64,000 nt of DNA from GYS-P2D sp964414425 (GCA_964414425.1 CAYPWL010000003.1:62001-126000), one strand, 5' to 3'. Counted from the first letter of the stretch, positions 1 to 9,621 are shown. The notes: a model not told the origin generated them from the sequence alone. Numbers and translations are program-made.

Positions 1-1914
1 CTTCTGTGCTATAAAGCCCGAGGCGAAGTCTCTTTCTTCTCCAGTCAGTAGATTGAGCGTAAGCGTTGCATTAGAGCTTCCAGGGCCTATTCTTTTTACA
101 GATGATTCGATGATCTGTGTGTTGCCGGTCTGTTCTTTAGTTAGCTTTTCGTTAGCCCTCCATGCGCCATCTTCTATCAATGTAATCAGACTGTCAGTAA
201 TCACTTCATTAGTACCTTCTGGCATCGACATCGATATAGATATACGGTCGCTCGTGATGTTGGGGAAAAACGTAGTTCTAATAATTCCTCCTTGAACACA
301 TCCTACAGTGATCAATAACATCCCGATCGGGATAGAAACACCAAACACGGGATTGTTTAATCCGAAGCGCAACATCGGAATATAAAGGGTCTCCCGAATC
401 CATACCATAAACTTGTCTGCATATCGATTCAAGATAAATGGCTTTTTACCTTCCTTCATGGCTCTTGACTCAGAGATGTGAGCTGGCAGAATAATCAGTG
501 CTTCGATCAATGAGAAGAGTAGGGTGACAATCACCACAACTGCTACTTCATAATAGAAGTCGCCGATCCCCCCCTGCACGAAGAGGAATGTGCTGAATGC
601 TACAACCGTAGTAAGTATGGCCGATACGATTGCAGGAAGTACTTCCATTGTGCCATCTATGGATGCTCTGACGGGAGTTTTTCCTCGTTCATAGTGTGCA
701 TATATATTTTCTCCGATTACAATGGCATCATCAACCAGGATACCGATTACGATCAGCATACCAAATAGTGACATTACATTGATCGTGAGAATATCCGGTA
801 CTATGATAAACATCCCAAAAAATGATATTGGAATCCCTACAGCTACCCAAAATGCTAAACTTGGTTTTAAGAATATCGATAATAATATGAGTACCATAAT
901 AATACCATAGCCACCATTTTCGAGTAGGATGCGAGTACGATCAACCAGTGAGATAGATCGATCGGCAAGGATGTCCAGCTGTACGGTACTATTCTCCTCA
1001 TTAAATCCGAGGATATACTCCTTAACTTTATCGACCATGCCGAGGAAGTCTTCCGAGTTTGTCGTGAATACGCTGATCTCTACAGCTGGTTCGCCATTTA
1101 CATAGATACGATCAGGGTTCTCAGACCATTTGTCATTGACATCAGCCACGTCTCGCAATCTTATCGTTCTTCCAGACGGATCAGACTTGACTACGATATA
1201 ATCCATCTCATCGCCGTAGTAACTTCGATTATTAGCACGGATTAGATACTCCTCAGTATCTGTTTTTATGGATCCACCTGTTGTAAGGATATTGGCTTGT
1301 CCTACTGCTGCGGCCACCTCATTAAATGTAAGATCAAATGCACGTAGATCCTTTTCTCTCACTGCTATTTCTATCTCTTCATCAGGGTAGCCAGATATCT
1401 GTATCTGTGAGGCGCCCATATCACGTAGGTCATCTTCTACCCGTCGAGAGATGGCCTTAAGCGTCTTAAGATTAATATTTGGGCCGCTGAGTCCCATGGA
1501 CACAGTGAGATTTAGCCTTTCTTGCTTCGCTACGACGAGCGGTTCGAGATCTACAGGAAACGATGGGACTCGATCTACTGCATTTTTGATCTCTGCCAAT
1601 ACTACGTTGATATCCTGACCCTCCTCTATTTCTACCGATACGGTACCGGTGTTCTCAGATGATACCGAGGTGAACCTTTCGATGCCTTGGAGCCCACGGA
1701 GATTATCTTCGATTTTTAGGATTACACCTTCTTCGACCTCTTGAGGAGATGCACCAGGATATATAGCCGTGATTGTAATGGTATCGGGTGGTATGAGTGG
1801 AAAGAACGACGAGTTCATACGCTTGAGCCCCTGCCAACCACCTAATACAATAGCAATCATCAATACATTGACGGCTACCGGATATTTTATAAAATATTCA
1901 ATGATATTCTTCAT
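1..1914 (-). CDS. RND-family efflux permease, partial (C-terminus beyond window)
   Basis: Inner-membrane proton-driven exporter of the AcrB/MexF (RND, HAE) family. The frame is open from the ATG at 1914 to the window edge, giving 638 of the ~1,030 residues usual for the family. Visible signs are an N-terminal membrane helix (residues ~8-25), two periplasmic porter subdomains (roughly 35-330), and the TM4 motif VDDAIV with the paired aspartates D395/D396 that relay protons, followed by ENIYAHYERG. Residues ~430-460 form another helix pair. It lies 8 bp downstream of the adaptor gene, so the two are surely one transcript. No outer-membrane TolC partner is visible; it may lie beyond the edge. 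The substrate cannot be told from the sequence. Confidence 0.95.
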   Translation of the reverse strand, partial: MKNIIEYFIKYPVAVNVLMIAIVLGGWQGLKRMNSSFFPLIPPDTITITAIYPGASPQEVEEGVILKIEDNLRGLQGIERFTSVSSENTGTVSVEIEEGQDINVVLAEIKNAVDRVPSFPVDLEPLVVAKQERLNLTVSMGLSGPNINLKTLKAISRRVEDDLRDMGASQIQISGYPDEEIEIAVREKDLRAFDLTFNEVAAAVGQANILTTGGSIKTDTEEYLIRANNRSYYGDEMDYIVVKSDPSGRTIRLRDVADVNDKWSENPDRIYVNGEPAVEISVFTTNSEDFLGMVDKVKEYILGFNEENSTVQLDILADRSISLVDRTRILLENGGYGIIMVLILLSIFLKPSLAFWVAVGIPISFFGMFIIVPDILTINVMSLFGMLIVIGILVDDAIVIGENIYAHYERGKTPVRASIDGTMEVLPAIVSAILTTVVAFSTFLFVQGGIGDFYYEVAVVVIVTLLFSLIEALIILPAHISESRAMKEGKKPFILNRYADKFMVWIRETLYIPMLRFGLNNPVFGVSIPIGMLLITVGCVQGGIIRTTFFPNITSDRISISMSMPEGTNEVITDSLITLIEDGAWRANEKLTKEQTGNTQIIESSVKRIGPGSSNATLTLNLLTGEERDFASGFIAQK

Positions 1915-1922
1915 CTCAAGTG

Positions 1923-3035
1923 TTATTTAGAGATGTTTTTGACGATCATGCCTTTGTGTGCGCCAGGTGTGTTATTGGCTAATATTTTGGTGCCATCCTG
2001 AAGACCTTTGACTAATACTGTCTCATCTTTATAGTAGACAGGCTCTACTTGAGTCATGTCCAGTAAGGTGTCGAGTACTACGAAGACTTGATCATCACCG
2101 ACCAGGAGTTTGCGATCGATTTCGTAGACATTCTGTTCCTCTTTGCCAGTTAAGTCCGCTTCGAGATACATACCTTCTCGGAGCCCTTCACCACGGACAT
2201 CTACGTAGACAGGTATCGTCTGAGAGCTTGGATCCACGGTCGTGTTTATCCGAGATACTTTGCCCGTCCAACTCTTCGTGCGATCAGCATTATAAAGCTT
2301 AACGTTCTTACCTAACTTCAAGAAGTCATCATAGCTTGTATTGATAGCAACCTCTACCTCATATCGATATGGACTGATAAATGTGCCCAGCTGTTGACCG
2401 ACTCGTATAGCGGTACCTGGTTCGATCATAGACTCTATGAGGATACCATTAAATGGGGCCCTCACTACATACTTGCTGTACTGCTCCTCGAGGTTCTTGA
2501 TGTCGTAATAAGCTGTTGATATATTGCGATTAGCGATAAATAGTTTTTCTCGATTATCCACAGGTGTAGGTAGAGGCTTAAGATTGCTCTCAATATCAAA
2601 GGCCGCGATATAATCTTCCCACTGACCTATAGACTTTGGATAATCAAACTTTAGATCTGGAAGCATCTGTGCCAGCTGATTGTAAAGGCTGCTGCGCTGT
2701 GCCTTCAAGTTAAGTTCTTGTTGCACGCTCTCTATATTGACCAGCACCTCATTAGCTGCGTAATAAGTCCCAGCCTTAAATGGGTGTGCACTACTCTCAA
2801 ATATACCTGTTACCTCAGCGAATAGCTCGATTCTTTTCTTCGCTCGGATCGTACCGCTGGTTTGAATGTTTATAGGGATGGCTTCATTGACTACAGTCTT
2901 AGTGAAGATCTGAGTAACCTTCTGCGGTTTAGGGACTCGAGGTTGGTTTTGCTTTTGGCTGACATTCTTGTACACCAGATAAGCTCCAAGGATAATTACA
3001 ATGGAGAGGATGGTGATGATAGTCTTTCTGATCAT
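1923..3035 (-). CDS. RND efflux periplasmic adaptor (HlyD/MFP family)
   Basis: Membrane-fusion protein that should link the RND pump encoded just downstream to an outer-membrane channel. The 370 residues start with a signal anchor (residues ~5-22), followed by a proline-rich linker. The split lipoyl/barrel-sandwich halves lie near residues 60-100 and 190-225 (PFNGILIESMIEPG is the second half) and flank a short alpha-hairpin containing the QRSSLYNQLAQ stretch. A beta-barrel domain and a membrane-proximal domain follow, ending with an NTPGAHKGMIV tail. Length and domain order are normal for the family. It is the first gene of the adaptor-pump operon, and an inverted repeat (3193-3219) lies in the divergent upstream gap. 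Confidence 0.93.
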   Translation of the reverse strand: MIRKTIITILSIVIILGAYLVYKNVSQKQNQPRVPKPQKVTQIFTKTVVNEAIPINIQTSGTIRAKKRIELFAEVTGIFESSAHPFKAGTYYAANEVLVNIESVQQELNLKAQRSSLYNQLAQMLPDLKFDYPKSIGQWEDYIAAFDIESNLKPLPTPVDNREKLFIANRNISTAYYDIKNLEEQYSKYVVRAPFNGILIESMIEPGTAIRVGQQLGTFISPYRYEVEVAINTSYDDFLKLGKNVKLYNADRTKSWTGKVSRINTTVDPSSQTIPVYVDVRGEGLREGMYLEADLTGKEEQNVYEIDRKLLVGDDQVFVVLDTLLDMTQVEPVYYKDETVLVKGLQDGTKILANNTPGAHKGMIVKNISK

Positions 3036-3192
3036 TTCGGCAATATGTTACTAAGCTGATGTGCGGATGTGAAAACTTACTGCGCAAGAGCACCCATCCC
3101 GTCATTTTATTACTCTATCATTAACTACTGACAACAAGATAAGTTTACTTTATTCGCAGCTTCAGAGCACAACGATGGAGATGCCTTTGGTG

Positions 3193-3219
3193 TTCATACT
3201 TTCTACAGCATAGTATGAA
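3193..3219. promoter_or_regulatory. 8-bp inverted repeat in divergent intergenic region
   Basis: TTCATACT at 3193-3200 is matched by AGTATGAA at 3212-3219 with an 11-nt spacer. It sits between the efflux adaptor gene and the histidine phosphatase gene and has no T-tract, so an operator fits better than a terminator. Which regulator binds, and which gene is controlled, is unknown. Confidence 0.35.
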
Positions 3220-3293
3220 TTGATTTTACTATGATTGTAGTAGGTAGAGGCGTATTATGCAGTTGCCTTGTAGCACTCACGAGATTAAACAAT

Positions 3294-3920
3294 ATGGTTA
3301 AATCATTTTTCTTTATCAGACACGGTCAAACTGACTATAATAGAAACCATATAGTTCAGGGTAGTGGTGTCGATAGCGTCCTCAACGAAATGGGCCGTAT
3401 GCAAGCCCGACAGTTTTACGAGTACTACAAGGACGAGGGTTTTGAGCTTGTAATTAGTTCTAAATTGAAGAGATCTATCGAGACAGTTCAGCCATTTATT
3501 CAAGAATTAGGTATCCCTCATCAAGCGAATGCAGATATTAACGAGATATCGTGGGGAGTTCACGAGGGTAAGACTGGTAATATAGAGATGAAGCAGGCCT
3601 ATGATGATATGATTAAGGAATGGCAAAGTGGCAACTATGATGCACGTCTTAAAGATGCCGAATCTGCTCGTGAGCTATCAGATCGATGCACAAGATTCAT
3701 CAGCTATATCAAGACACTTCAGCAAAACAAGGTTTTAATATGCTCACATGGTCGTACACTGCGATGCTTAATGTGCCTCATGAAGGGACAGCACCTCCGT
3801 GAAATGGAAAATTATGGTCATCATAATGTCGGTCTGTTTCAAGCGGAGTACAATAGTGGTCAGTTTCGATTCCTCCTTGAGAATGATGTCTCCCATCGTA
3901 AACCATTAAGCGATGAATGA
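3294..3920 (+). CDS. Histidine phosphatase family protein (phosphoglycerate mutase-like)
   Basis: Cytosolic phosphatase of the branch-1 histidine phosphatase superfamily. The phosphohistidine motif RHG is at residues 9-11 (FFIRHGQTDYN), the mid-domain acidic region is INEISWGVHEG, and the second catalytic histidine is in SHGRTLR (H152). The frame is open further upstream to a GTG-like start, but the extra residues have no family match and ATG 3294 places RHG at the normal distance from the N-terminus, so the protein is 208 residues. The gene overlaps the DedA-like gene by 8 bp, implying translational coupling. The substrate could be a sugar phosphate, a nucleotide or a cobalamin precursor; nothing nearby decides it. 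Confidence 0.88.
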   Translation: MVKSFFFIRHGQTDYNRNHIVQGSGVDSVLNEMGRMQARQFYEYYKDEGFELVISSKLKRSIETVQPFIQELGIPHQANADINEISWGVHEGKTGNIEMKQAYDDMIKEWQSGNYDARLKDAESARELSDRCTRFISYIKTLQQNKVLICSHGRTLRCLMCLMKGQHLREMENYGHHNVGLFQAEYNSGQFRFLLENDVSHRKPLSDE

Positions 3921-4443
3921 ATTTTTAGCAGAATGGGGATATCTGGCTGTATATGTAGCGACTACTCTTGAAGGGGAGTTTGCCTATTTATCAGCTATAG
4001 TAGCTGGCACCTTAGGTCAAATCAAGATTGGAGGAGTTATAATAGCGGCCTTCTTTGGCGGATTTACGAGAGACATGGCGATCTTTCTTACGGCGAGATA
4101 TAGTGGCCAGACCTACTTTAAACGCAATCCAAAATCCAAAGAAAAAATAGAAAAGGCGAGTAACTGGATTAGTAGGAGGCCAGTATTTTTGGCCTTTCAC
4201 AGGTTTGTGTATGGCTTATCCACAGCCACTGTAGTTGCTTTAGGCCTTTCTACTATTTCACTTGGACGATTTGTCTTGATCTGTGCGACCGCATGCTTGA
4301 CATGGACACTTGGATATGGAGCCCTCGGATATTTTGCTGCTGATCAAGTATTGACCAATCTTACCTGGTTAAAAGAACATTTCTACATCGTGATCTTATT
4401 CTTCTTGGGTCTCGGATTCACCATTTTTAGATTGACACAATAG
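3913..4443 (+). CDS. DedA/SNARE-associated (VTT) family membrane protein
   Basis: Integral inner-membrane protein of 176 residues with several hydrophobic segments (approximately 10-30, 45-65, 110-150 and 155-175). The order of a re-entrant segment near the N-terminus, FFGGFTRDMAIFLTARY, a basic loop and HRFVYGLSTATVVALG matches the DedA/VTT fold. Members are thought to act in lipid (undecaprenyl phosphate or phospholipid) translocation; that role is family knowledge, not visible here. The start codon lies inside the 3' end of the phosphatase gene (8-bp overlap), so the two are expressed together. A larger DedA subgroup cannot be assigned. Confidence 0.78.
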   Translation: MNEFLAEWGYLAVYVATTLEGEFAYLSAIVAGTLGQIKIGGVIIAAFFGGFTRDMAIFLTARYSGQTYFKRNPKSKEKIEKASNWISRRPVFLAFHRFVYGLSTATVVALGLSTISLGRFVLICATACLTWTLGYGALGYFAADQVLTNLTWLKEHFYIVILFFLGLGFTIFRLTQ

Positions 4444-4594
4444 CATGAGCCTATCGCTTTACGATGTTTTTACGGGTTTACCCTACTGTCAATTAGGTGA
4501 ATACCGAAGTGCTTTTAATCTCCAATCTTTTGTTATTTATAGTAAGAAATGAGATGTATACCTATCTCATTATGAATAGCTAAAACATCATATC

Positions 4595-5002
4595 ATGAAA
4601 TACACAATCATAATTGCGATGCTGTTGTCTCACTTGGGCTTATACAGCAACACTGTTCCTTCCGCTGTGGAATCTAATCGTAACAATATGGAGCACGTCG
4701 AGTCAACAGCTTCAGATCAATTTATAGTAAGATTTGAGAATTCGTCGAATCACTTAGAGGGGGAAGAAATCGATAAGCTTTTGATCGTGGCTTATCGTGC
4801 CCTCGGTTCGGCGGATCAAGTTGTAGAGTTGTCTGTAGCTAATGTTCGCTCGGCCCTCCAAAAGCTTCATGAAGTCTTACAAACTTTACAATACAACGGA
4901 GTGAGTACTGATCAAATTCTGATCAAAACGACAAGCCCTACTGATTCTAATTTGGATCATGTATCACTTCGCATCTTCGCACAACCAAAGAGTTATGCTT
5001 AA
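4595..5002 (+). CDS. Small exported protein of unknown function
   Basis: A 135-residue protein with a clear signal peptide (MKYTIIIAMLLSHLGLYS, cleavage near residue 20). The mature part alternates beta-like and helical stretches (helix around residues 55-95, then YNGVSTDQILIKTTSP). That pattern faintly recalls OmpA-C-like periplasmic folds, but the peptidoglycan-binding residues are not evident, so no function is assigned. It stands alone: a 150-bp gap separates it from the DedA gene and a strong terminator follows at 5085. It is probably periplasmic. Confidence 0.6.
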   Translation: MKYTIIIAMLLSHLGLYSNTVPSAVESNRNNMEHVESTASDQFIVRFENSSNHLEGEEIDKLLIVAYRALGSADQVVELSVANVRSALQKLHEVLQTLQYNGVSTDQILIKTTSPTDSNLDHVSLRIFAQPKSYA

Positions 5003-5084
5003 CCATGCATGACTTGCACACTGCCGATCTTGACGAATGATAAGAACAGTTTTCGATATCGGCTCTACCTTAATTAATCAGTTT

Positions 5085-5115
5085 ACGGCCGTCCAGTTCA
5101 GGGCGGCCGTTTTTT
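5085..5115 (+). terminator. Rho-independent terminator
   Basis: GC-rich stem ACGGCCG (5085-5091) pairs with CGGCCGT (5104-5110) across a 12-nt loop that can add further pairs, and runs directly into six T residues. It ends the transcript of the small exported protein about 80 bp after its stop codon. Confidence 0.9.
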
Positions 5116-5126
5116 GTGGTGCCAGA

Positions 5127-6314
5127 CTAATCTATTGTCTTACAATTCATCCGAGTCAGGATCATTAATGATAGAAATATCGAAGGGTAAAACAAGTAAG
5201 AGTAAGGCATAATGATGAGGCCATAGAACAACACCAAGCAAATCTTCATACTTCCTAAAGCGAAGAATTTAAATTCTATCTGGTCTCTCTTGAGATAGTA
5301 GATACCGCCAAGACCAATCGGTACCAATATTGCCAGATATTGCATAAGCGAATGTAGATGGTGGAGTTGATCATATGGGAATAACTTAGCCAGCCCTAAT
5401 CCATGATCAATGAGACCTTCGTACTTAGCTTGATTGGATAGTATATCAACAAGGTAGCTATCTGACAACCCTAAGAACACCTCACTATAATTGTAGGCAC
5501 CACTCACCATCAGGAGCAATGCAATGCTTATGGTCCCAGTCAGCACCGTGAGTTTTAAGAATTTGAACCTCTTTTGGATCATCAGCAATACACCAATCAT
5601 GATCAGCCATGGTGCGATAGCGTATCGGCTCATCAGAGATAAGGCAGCGAACAGTCCAAACCAAAAGGGACGATCATTAAGCAATGCCCAGATCATACAC
5701 ACATACCACAATATGACAATTGACTCTTGAGTCATCGTGATCAGCGAGGGATCTACAGAGATGATCAGCACCAATAATAGAACAAAGGGTAACAGGTATG
5801 TTGGAGGGACAGACCGTATACTCTTAGGTTTAGAGTATACCATTACCGAACTAATCCCTAAGGCCGCAATACTGATCCACCTCATGTCAAAGTCAAAGGC
5901 AACAGCAGGTAGATAGGGTAGCCAAAGCCCCGGAAGATAGATCGGTTGCATGCCTCCCCATATCTCAGGGATGATAGTATAAGGGTCCGATCCGTCGATA
6001 AAGCGTTCATTCATAATATGCATGATCGGAAGCATATCAGCGATCCTATAATCCAAGGCTAACTCCTGAAATAATTCCTTAGCATATGATCCCAGCATCA
6101 AGAGCCCTGTTAGTAGGATTATATTGCGCCACAGGGTAGAGGTGCTTTTGACTTTAGCTTCGGTCTCATTTTTAGGCTGAGCAATCATAAGATAACCGAT
6201 CATCAGACCTGCGACAAGATGAATAATAGATGAAACATCGGCCCAATACCTCACGAGAAACACTTGAGTGATGATCTCCAAGATGATCAGTGGCAAGATG
6301 AGTCTGCTGCGCAA
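5127..6314 (-). CDS. Polytopic membrane protein, possible GT-C type glycosyltransferase
   Basis: A 395-residue protein made of about ten to eleven hydrophobic helices. After the third helix comes a periplasmic-looking segment with ERFIDGSDPYT and QPIYLPGLWLPYLP. This resembles the first loop of polyprenol-phosphate-sugar-dependent glycosyltransferases (GT87/DUF2029-like), where the D-P-Y/x-x-P-P motif follows the acidic loop. The match is by eye only; a general membrane protein of unknown role is the alternative. It begins 1 bp after the end of the YdeI-like gene, so the two are co-transcribed, although no functional link is evident. Confidence 0.6.
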   Translation of the reverse strand: MRSRLILPLIILEIITQVFLVRYWADVSSIIHLVAGLMIGYLMIAQPKNETEAKVKSTSTLWRNIILLTGLLMLGSYAKELFQELALDYRIADMLPIMHIMNERFIDGSDPYTIIPEIWGGMQPIYLPGLWLPYLPAVAFDFDMRWISIAALGISSVMVYSKPKSIRSVPPTYLLPFVLLLVLIISVDPSLITMTQESIVILWYVCMIWALLNDRPFWFGLFAALSLMSRYAIAPWLIMIGVLLMIQKRFKFLKLTVLTGTISIALLLMVSGAYNYSEVFLGLSDSYLVDILSNQAKYEGLIDHGLGLAKLFPYDQLHHLHSLMQYLAILVPIGLGGIYYLKRDQIEFKFFALGSMKICLVLFYGLIIMPYSYLFYPSIFLSLMILTRMNCKTID

Positions 6315-6315
6315 T

Positions 6316-6906
6316 CTATTTCTTGTATTTATCTGATAATCCTAATCCCTGCATAATGATAGGTATAGACTTGCTTATCCGAGATTGCTTGGTGGCATCT
6401 CTCTTGGCACTGTTGATATGTTCGTGATAATCTTTCTGTCGACCTGGTGTGAGAGCTTCAAATGCCGCCATGAGCGCATGATCCTGTTGTAGAGCTTCCA
6501 TAAATTCTGGAGACTCTACAACCTGTTTTTTGACAATCACTACTCGCTTACCCGCTTTTTCATTTTCTATAGCCTCATGGATATAGCTGGTGATGAGCTC
6601 ATGATCGATTTCTGACTTGTTATACATGCGCCATTGTCTCATGGCTTGAGTCTTTCCTTCTTGTGCATTGACCAGTTTATTATCTGCATCTCGTAAGATT
6701 GCCCCCTGATAAAACCATAGACCAAAGTAATCTTTGAATGATGCCAAGCCTACGATATTCTTATTCTGGTATGTATAACAAGGAAAGAGCCACTTAATCT
6801 GCTCGTCTAAGCCAGTAGCCAGTATCAAAGTCCTCAGATGTACTAATTCTTCTTGCCATTTTTCTTCATCTGCTATATAGGCATCCACACTTTCAGGTTT
6901 TTTCAT
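6316..6906 (-). CDS. YdeI/OmpD-associated (DUF1801) family protein
   Basis: A soluble 196-residue protein. The N-terminal ~120 residues match the DUF1801/YdhG-like fold (LDEQIKWLFPCYTYQNKNIVGLASFKDYFGLWFY, with paired aromatic residues). The C-terminal part (EFMEALQQDHALMAAFEALTPGRQKDYHEHINSAKRDATKQSRI) is the signature helical tail of YdeI-type proteins. YdeI homologues have been linked to envelope stress and peptide resistance; the biochemical role is unknown. It is the promoter-proximal gene of a two-gene unit with the downstream membrane protein. Confidence 0.82.
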   Translation of the reverse strand: MKKPESVDAYIADEEKWQEELVHLRTLILATGLDEQIKWLFPCYTYQNKNIVGLASFKDYFGLWFYQGAILRDADNKLVNAQEGKTQAMRQWRMYNKSEIDHELITSYIHEAIENEKAGKRVVIVKKQVVESPEFMEALQQDHALMAAFEALTPGRQKDYHEHINSAKRDATKQSRISKSIPIIMQGLGLSDKYKK

Positions 6907-6977
6907 TTCCCTAGATTTAAAAATCTAAAATACGGGATTCAACTAAAGTTCGATTTTTATATTTTAATTTGTTGTAT

Positions 6978-8057
6978 ATGAAAAACATAGCAGTCCTTGG
7001 ATTAGGTAAGGTCGGCACCTTAGTGGCAGTTTTGCTGCAGCGCAAATATCAGGTGACCGGCATAGATAAAAATACCCCACACTATGAGTTCGACCTGCCA
7101 TTTGATTTGGCTACTGGTGATGTGAGTGATGTAGATTGGCTAACCGATGAACTCAAGAAGCATGATGCTGTGGTGTCTGCGTTACCATATTTTCTAAATA
7201 AGGCTGTAGCCAAAGTAGCTCACGATATTGGAATCCACTACTTTGATCTGACCGAGGATGTTGAGACGACTCAATACATCAGAGAACTGTCTAAGACTGC
7301 TAAAAGTGTAATGGCTCCACAGTGTGGGTTGGCACCTGGATTTATTGGGATCGTCGGTGCAAACTTGGCAGCACGCTTTGATAAGCTAAGAGATATGGAG
7401 CTGAGAGTTGGGGCGCTACCTCGCTTTCCTAATGGTTTGCTGGCTTACTCCTTCACTTGGTCACCAGCAGGGGTCATCAATGAGTATCTCAATGACGCAG
7501 AGGTGATCCACAACGGCGTGAGAAAGATGGTCCCTTCGTTAGATGGGATCGAGTATATTAATATCGAAGGTCAAGAATTTGAGGCATTCAGTACTTCGGG
7601 GGGATTAGGCACGATGTGCGAGACATTTGAAGGGCAACTCGACACGCTCAACTACAAGACTATTCGCTATCCAGGCCATGGAAAGCTCATGAAATTTCTA
7701 ATGTATGAACTCATATTGAAGAAGGATAAGAAACTCCTCGAAGATATCTTATACGAAGCGAAGCCGCCTGTTAAGGAAGACGTCGTCTACGTCTACGCAG
7801 TAGTAGAAGGATGGCAGAAGGGTACTTTAGTCCGTGAGGAATTTTATGAAGCCTACTATCCGCAGGAAATAGAGGGCAGAACTTGGCGTGCGATCTCATG
7901 GACAACTGCAGCCTCTATCGCATCCGTGGTCGAGATGGTAGATGAGGGCAAGCTCCCTAATAGAGGATTTATCAAGCAAGAAGACATTGGGTATACAGAT
8001 CTAATTAGTACGCTCAATGGTCAGTTGTATCATCAAAAATCACAAGCAAAAACATAA
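6978..8057 (+). CDS. Saccharopine dehydrogenase / lysine 6-dehydrogenase family protein
   Basis: NAD(P)-dependent oxidoreductase of the saccharopine dehydrogenase family, 359 residues from the ATG at 6978 (an in-frame TTG 9 bp earlier is less likely). The Rossmann motif GLGKVG is at residues 8-13; the sugar-binding acidic end and the ALPYFLNKAVAKVA segment follow, then the C-terminal domain with CGLAPGFIGIVGANLA. The next gene encodes a semialdehyde dehydrogenase that oxidises the product expected from this enzyme, pointing to lysine catabolism. No lysine-ketoglutarate reductase domain is fused or adjacent, so a direct lysine 6-dehydrogenase is as likely as a saccharopine dehydrogenase. Confidence 0.85.
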   Translation: MKNIAVLGLGKVGTLVAVLLQRKYQVTGIDKNTPHYEFDLPFDLATGDVSDVDWLTDELKKHDAVVSALPYFLNKAVAKVAHDIGIHYFDLTEDVETTQYIRELSKTAKSVMAPQCGLAPGFIGIVGANLAARFDKLRDMELRVGALPRFPNGLLAYSFTWSPAGVINEYLNDAEVIHNGVRKMVPSLDGIEYINIEGQEFEAFSTSGGLGTMCETFEGQLDTLNYKTIRYPGHGKLMKFLMYELILKKDKKLLEDILYEAKPPVKEDVVYVYAVVEGWQKGTLVREEFYEAYYPQEIEGRTWRAISWTTAASIASVVEMVDEGKLPNRGFIKQEDIGYTDLISTLNGQLYHQKSQAKT

Positions 8058-8067
8058 TCACAATCCT

Positions 8068-9606
8068 ATGATAGATATTAAACAAGTATTACATAATCTT
8101 GGGATTAGCAACGAGTCTGTTGCTGGGATCAGCACTGGTTTAGAGAGTTGGAAGGGTAGTGGAGCCGAGCTTTCGATTAGCTCACCAGTTGATGGAGCGT
8201 CAATCGGTACGGTCAGTCAAGGAAGCAACTCAGATTATGATAAAGTGATAGCGAAGGCGCAAAAAGCTTTTTTAACATGGCGCAGTTGGCCAGCTCCTAA
8301 GCGTGGTGAGATCGTCAGATTGATTGGTAATGCCTTGCGTAAGCACAAAGCCGATCTTGGAGCACTGGTGAGTTATGAGATGGGTAAGAGTCTGCAAGAG
8401 GGACTGGGTGAAGTGCAGGAGATGATCGACATATGTGATTTTGCCGTTGGCCTATCAAGGCAGCTCTATGGCCTTAATATCAAGAGTGAGCGCCCTATGC
8501 ATAGGATGACAGAACAGTGGCACCCACTTGGCGTAGTTGGGATTATTTCGGCGTTCAACTTCCCCGTCGCAGTGTGGTCATGGAATACCATGATTGCCTG
8601 GGTATGTGGGGATACTTGCGTGTGGAAACCATCTGAAAAGACACCGTTTACAGCTATCGCTTGTCAAAATATTATAAGAGAGGTATTTGCCGCTCACGAT
8701 GTCCCAGAAGGTGTCTCGGGGTTGATCATCGGGGGCAGAACAATCGGTGAACATATGGCTAACGATACTCGACTACCGCTGATCAGCGCTACGGGATCTA
8801 CTCGCATGGGTAAGTCTGTGGGAGCAGCCGTAGGAGCTCGACTCGGCAAGACAATATTGGAGTTAGGCGGTAATAATGCGATCATCGTCAGTCCTCAAGC
8901 AGAGTTGAAGATCGCCGTGCCGGGTATTGTGTTTGGTGCAGTAGGAACAGCAGGGCAGCGATGCACATCGACTAGGCGAGTAGTAATCCATGAGTCTATG
9001 TATGATACATTGAGGGATAAGTTAGTGAATGCTTATGATCAGATCAAGATTGGCAATCCACTCTCAGAAGATAACCATATGGGCCCACTCATAGATATCG
9101 ACGCTGTACTGATGTATCGTGATGCGATCCACAAGGCTCAAGCCGAAGGTGGCAAATTGATCGCCGGTGGTGAGGTCTTAAGCGGGGAGGGCTATGAGTC
9201 TGGATGTTATGTCACTCCAGCGATCATAGAAGTGACCCCTGATATGGAGATCACGCAGCATGAGACTTTTGCTCCGATATTGTACATCATGAAATATCAG
9301 ACGATTGATCAGGCGGTAGCTATACAAAACAATGTACCTCAAGGTCTGTCATCTGCGATCTTTACCCTTAATCTGAGAGAAGCGGAACAATTTCTATCAG
9401 AGGCGGGTTCCGATTGTGGAATCGCCAATGTCAATATCGGCACGTCAGGTGCGGAGATAGGAGGCGCCTTTGGAGGGGAGAAAGAAACAGGAGGAGGTCG
9501 TGAAAGCGGATCTGACTCATGGAAAGCTTATATGAGGCGTCAGACTTGTACGACTAACTATGGTAGGGACTTGCCATTGGCACAAGGCATAGAATTCAAT
9601 TTGTAG
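8068..9606 (+). CDS. amaB: Alpha-aminoadipic semialdehyde dehydrogenase (ALDH7-like)
   Basis: NAD-dependent aldehyde dehydrogenase of 512 residues. Catalytic residues are visible: Glu265 in LELGGNN and Cys299 in GQRCTSTRR. The C-terminal stretch with GGAFGGEKETGGGRESGSDSWKAYMRR is diagnostic of the ALDH7/antiquitin group, which oxidises 2-aminoadipate 6-semialdehyde to 2-aminoadipate. The frame is open to 8017, but that would overlap the preceding gene; ATG 8068, 10 bp after the dehydrogenase stop, gives the normal N-terminus. It forms an operon with the saccharopine/lysine dehydrogenase gene, so the pair should take lysine or saccharopine to 2-aminoadipate. Confidence 0.9.
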   Translation: MIDIKQVLHNLGISNESVAGISTGLESWKGSGAELSISSPVDGASIGTVSQGSNSDYDKVIAKAQKAFLTWRSWPAPKRGEIVRLIGNALRKHKADLGALVSYEMGKSLQEGLGEVQEMIDICDFAVGLSRQLYGLNIKSERPMHRMTEQWHPLGVVGIISAFNFPVAVWSWNTMIAWVCGDTCVWKPSEKTPFTAIACQNIIREVFAAHDVPEGVSGLIIGGRTIGEHMANDTRLPLISATGSTRMGKSVGAAVGARLGKTILELGGNNAIIVSPQAELKIAVPGIVFGAVGTAGQRCTSTRRVVIHESMYDTLRDKLVNAYDQIKIGNPLSEDNHMGPLIDIDAVLMYRDAIHKAQAEGGKLIAGGEVLSGEGYESGCYVTPAIIEVTPDMEITQHETFAPILYIMKYQTIDQAVAIQNNVPQGLSSAIFTLNLREAEQFLSEAGSDCGIANVNIGTSGAEIGGAFGGEKETGGGRESGSDSWKAYMRRQTCTTNYGRDLPLAQGIEFNL

Positions 9607-9621
9607 GTATAAATTATTACC

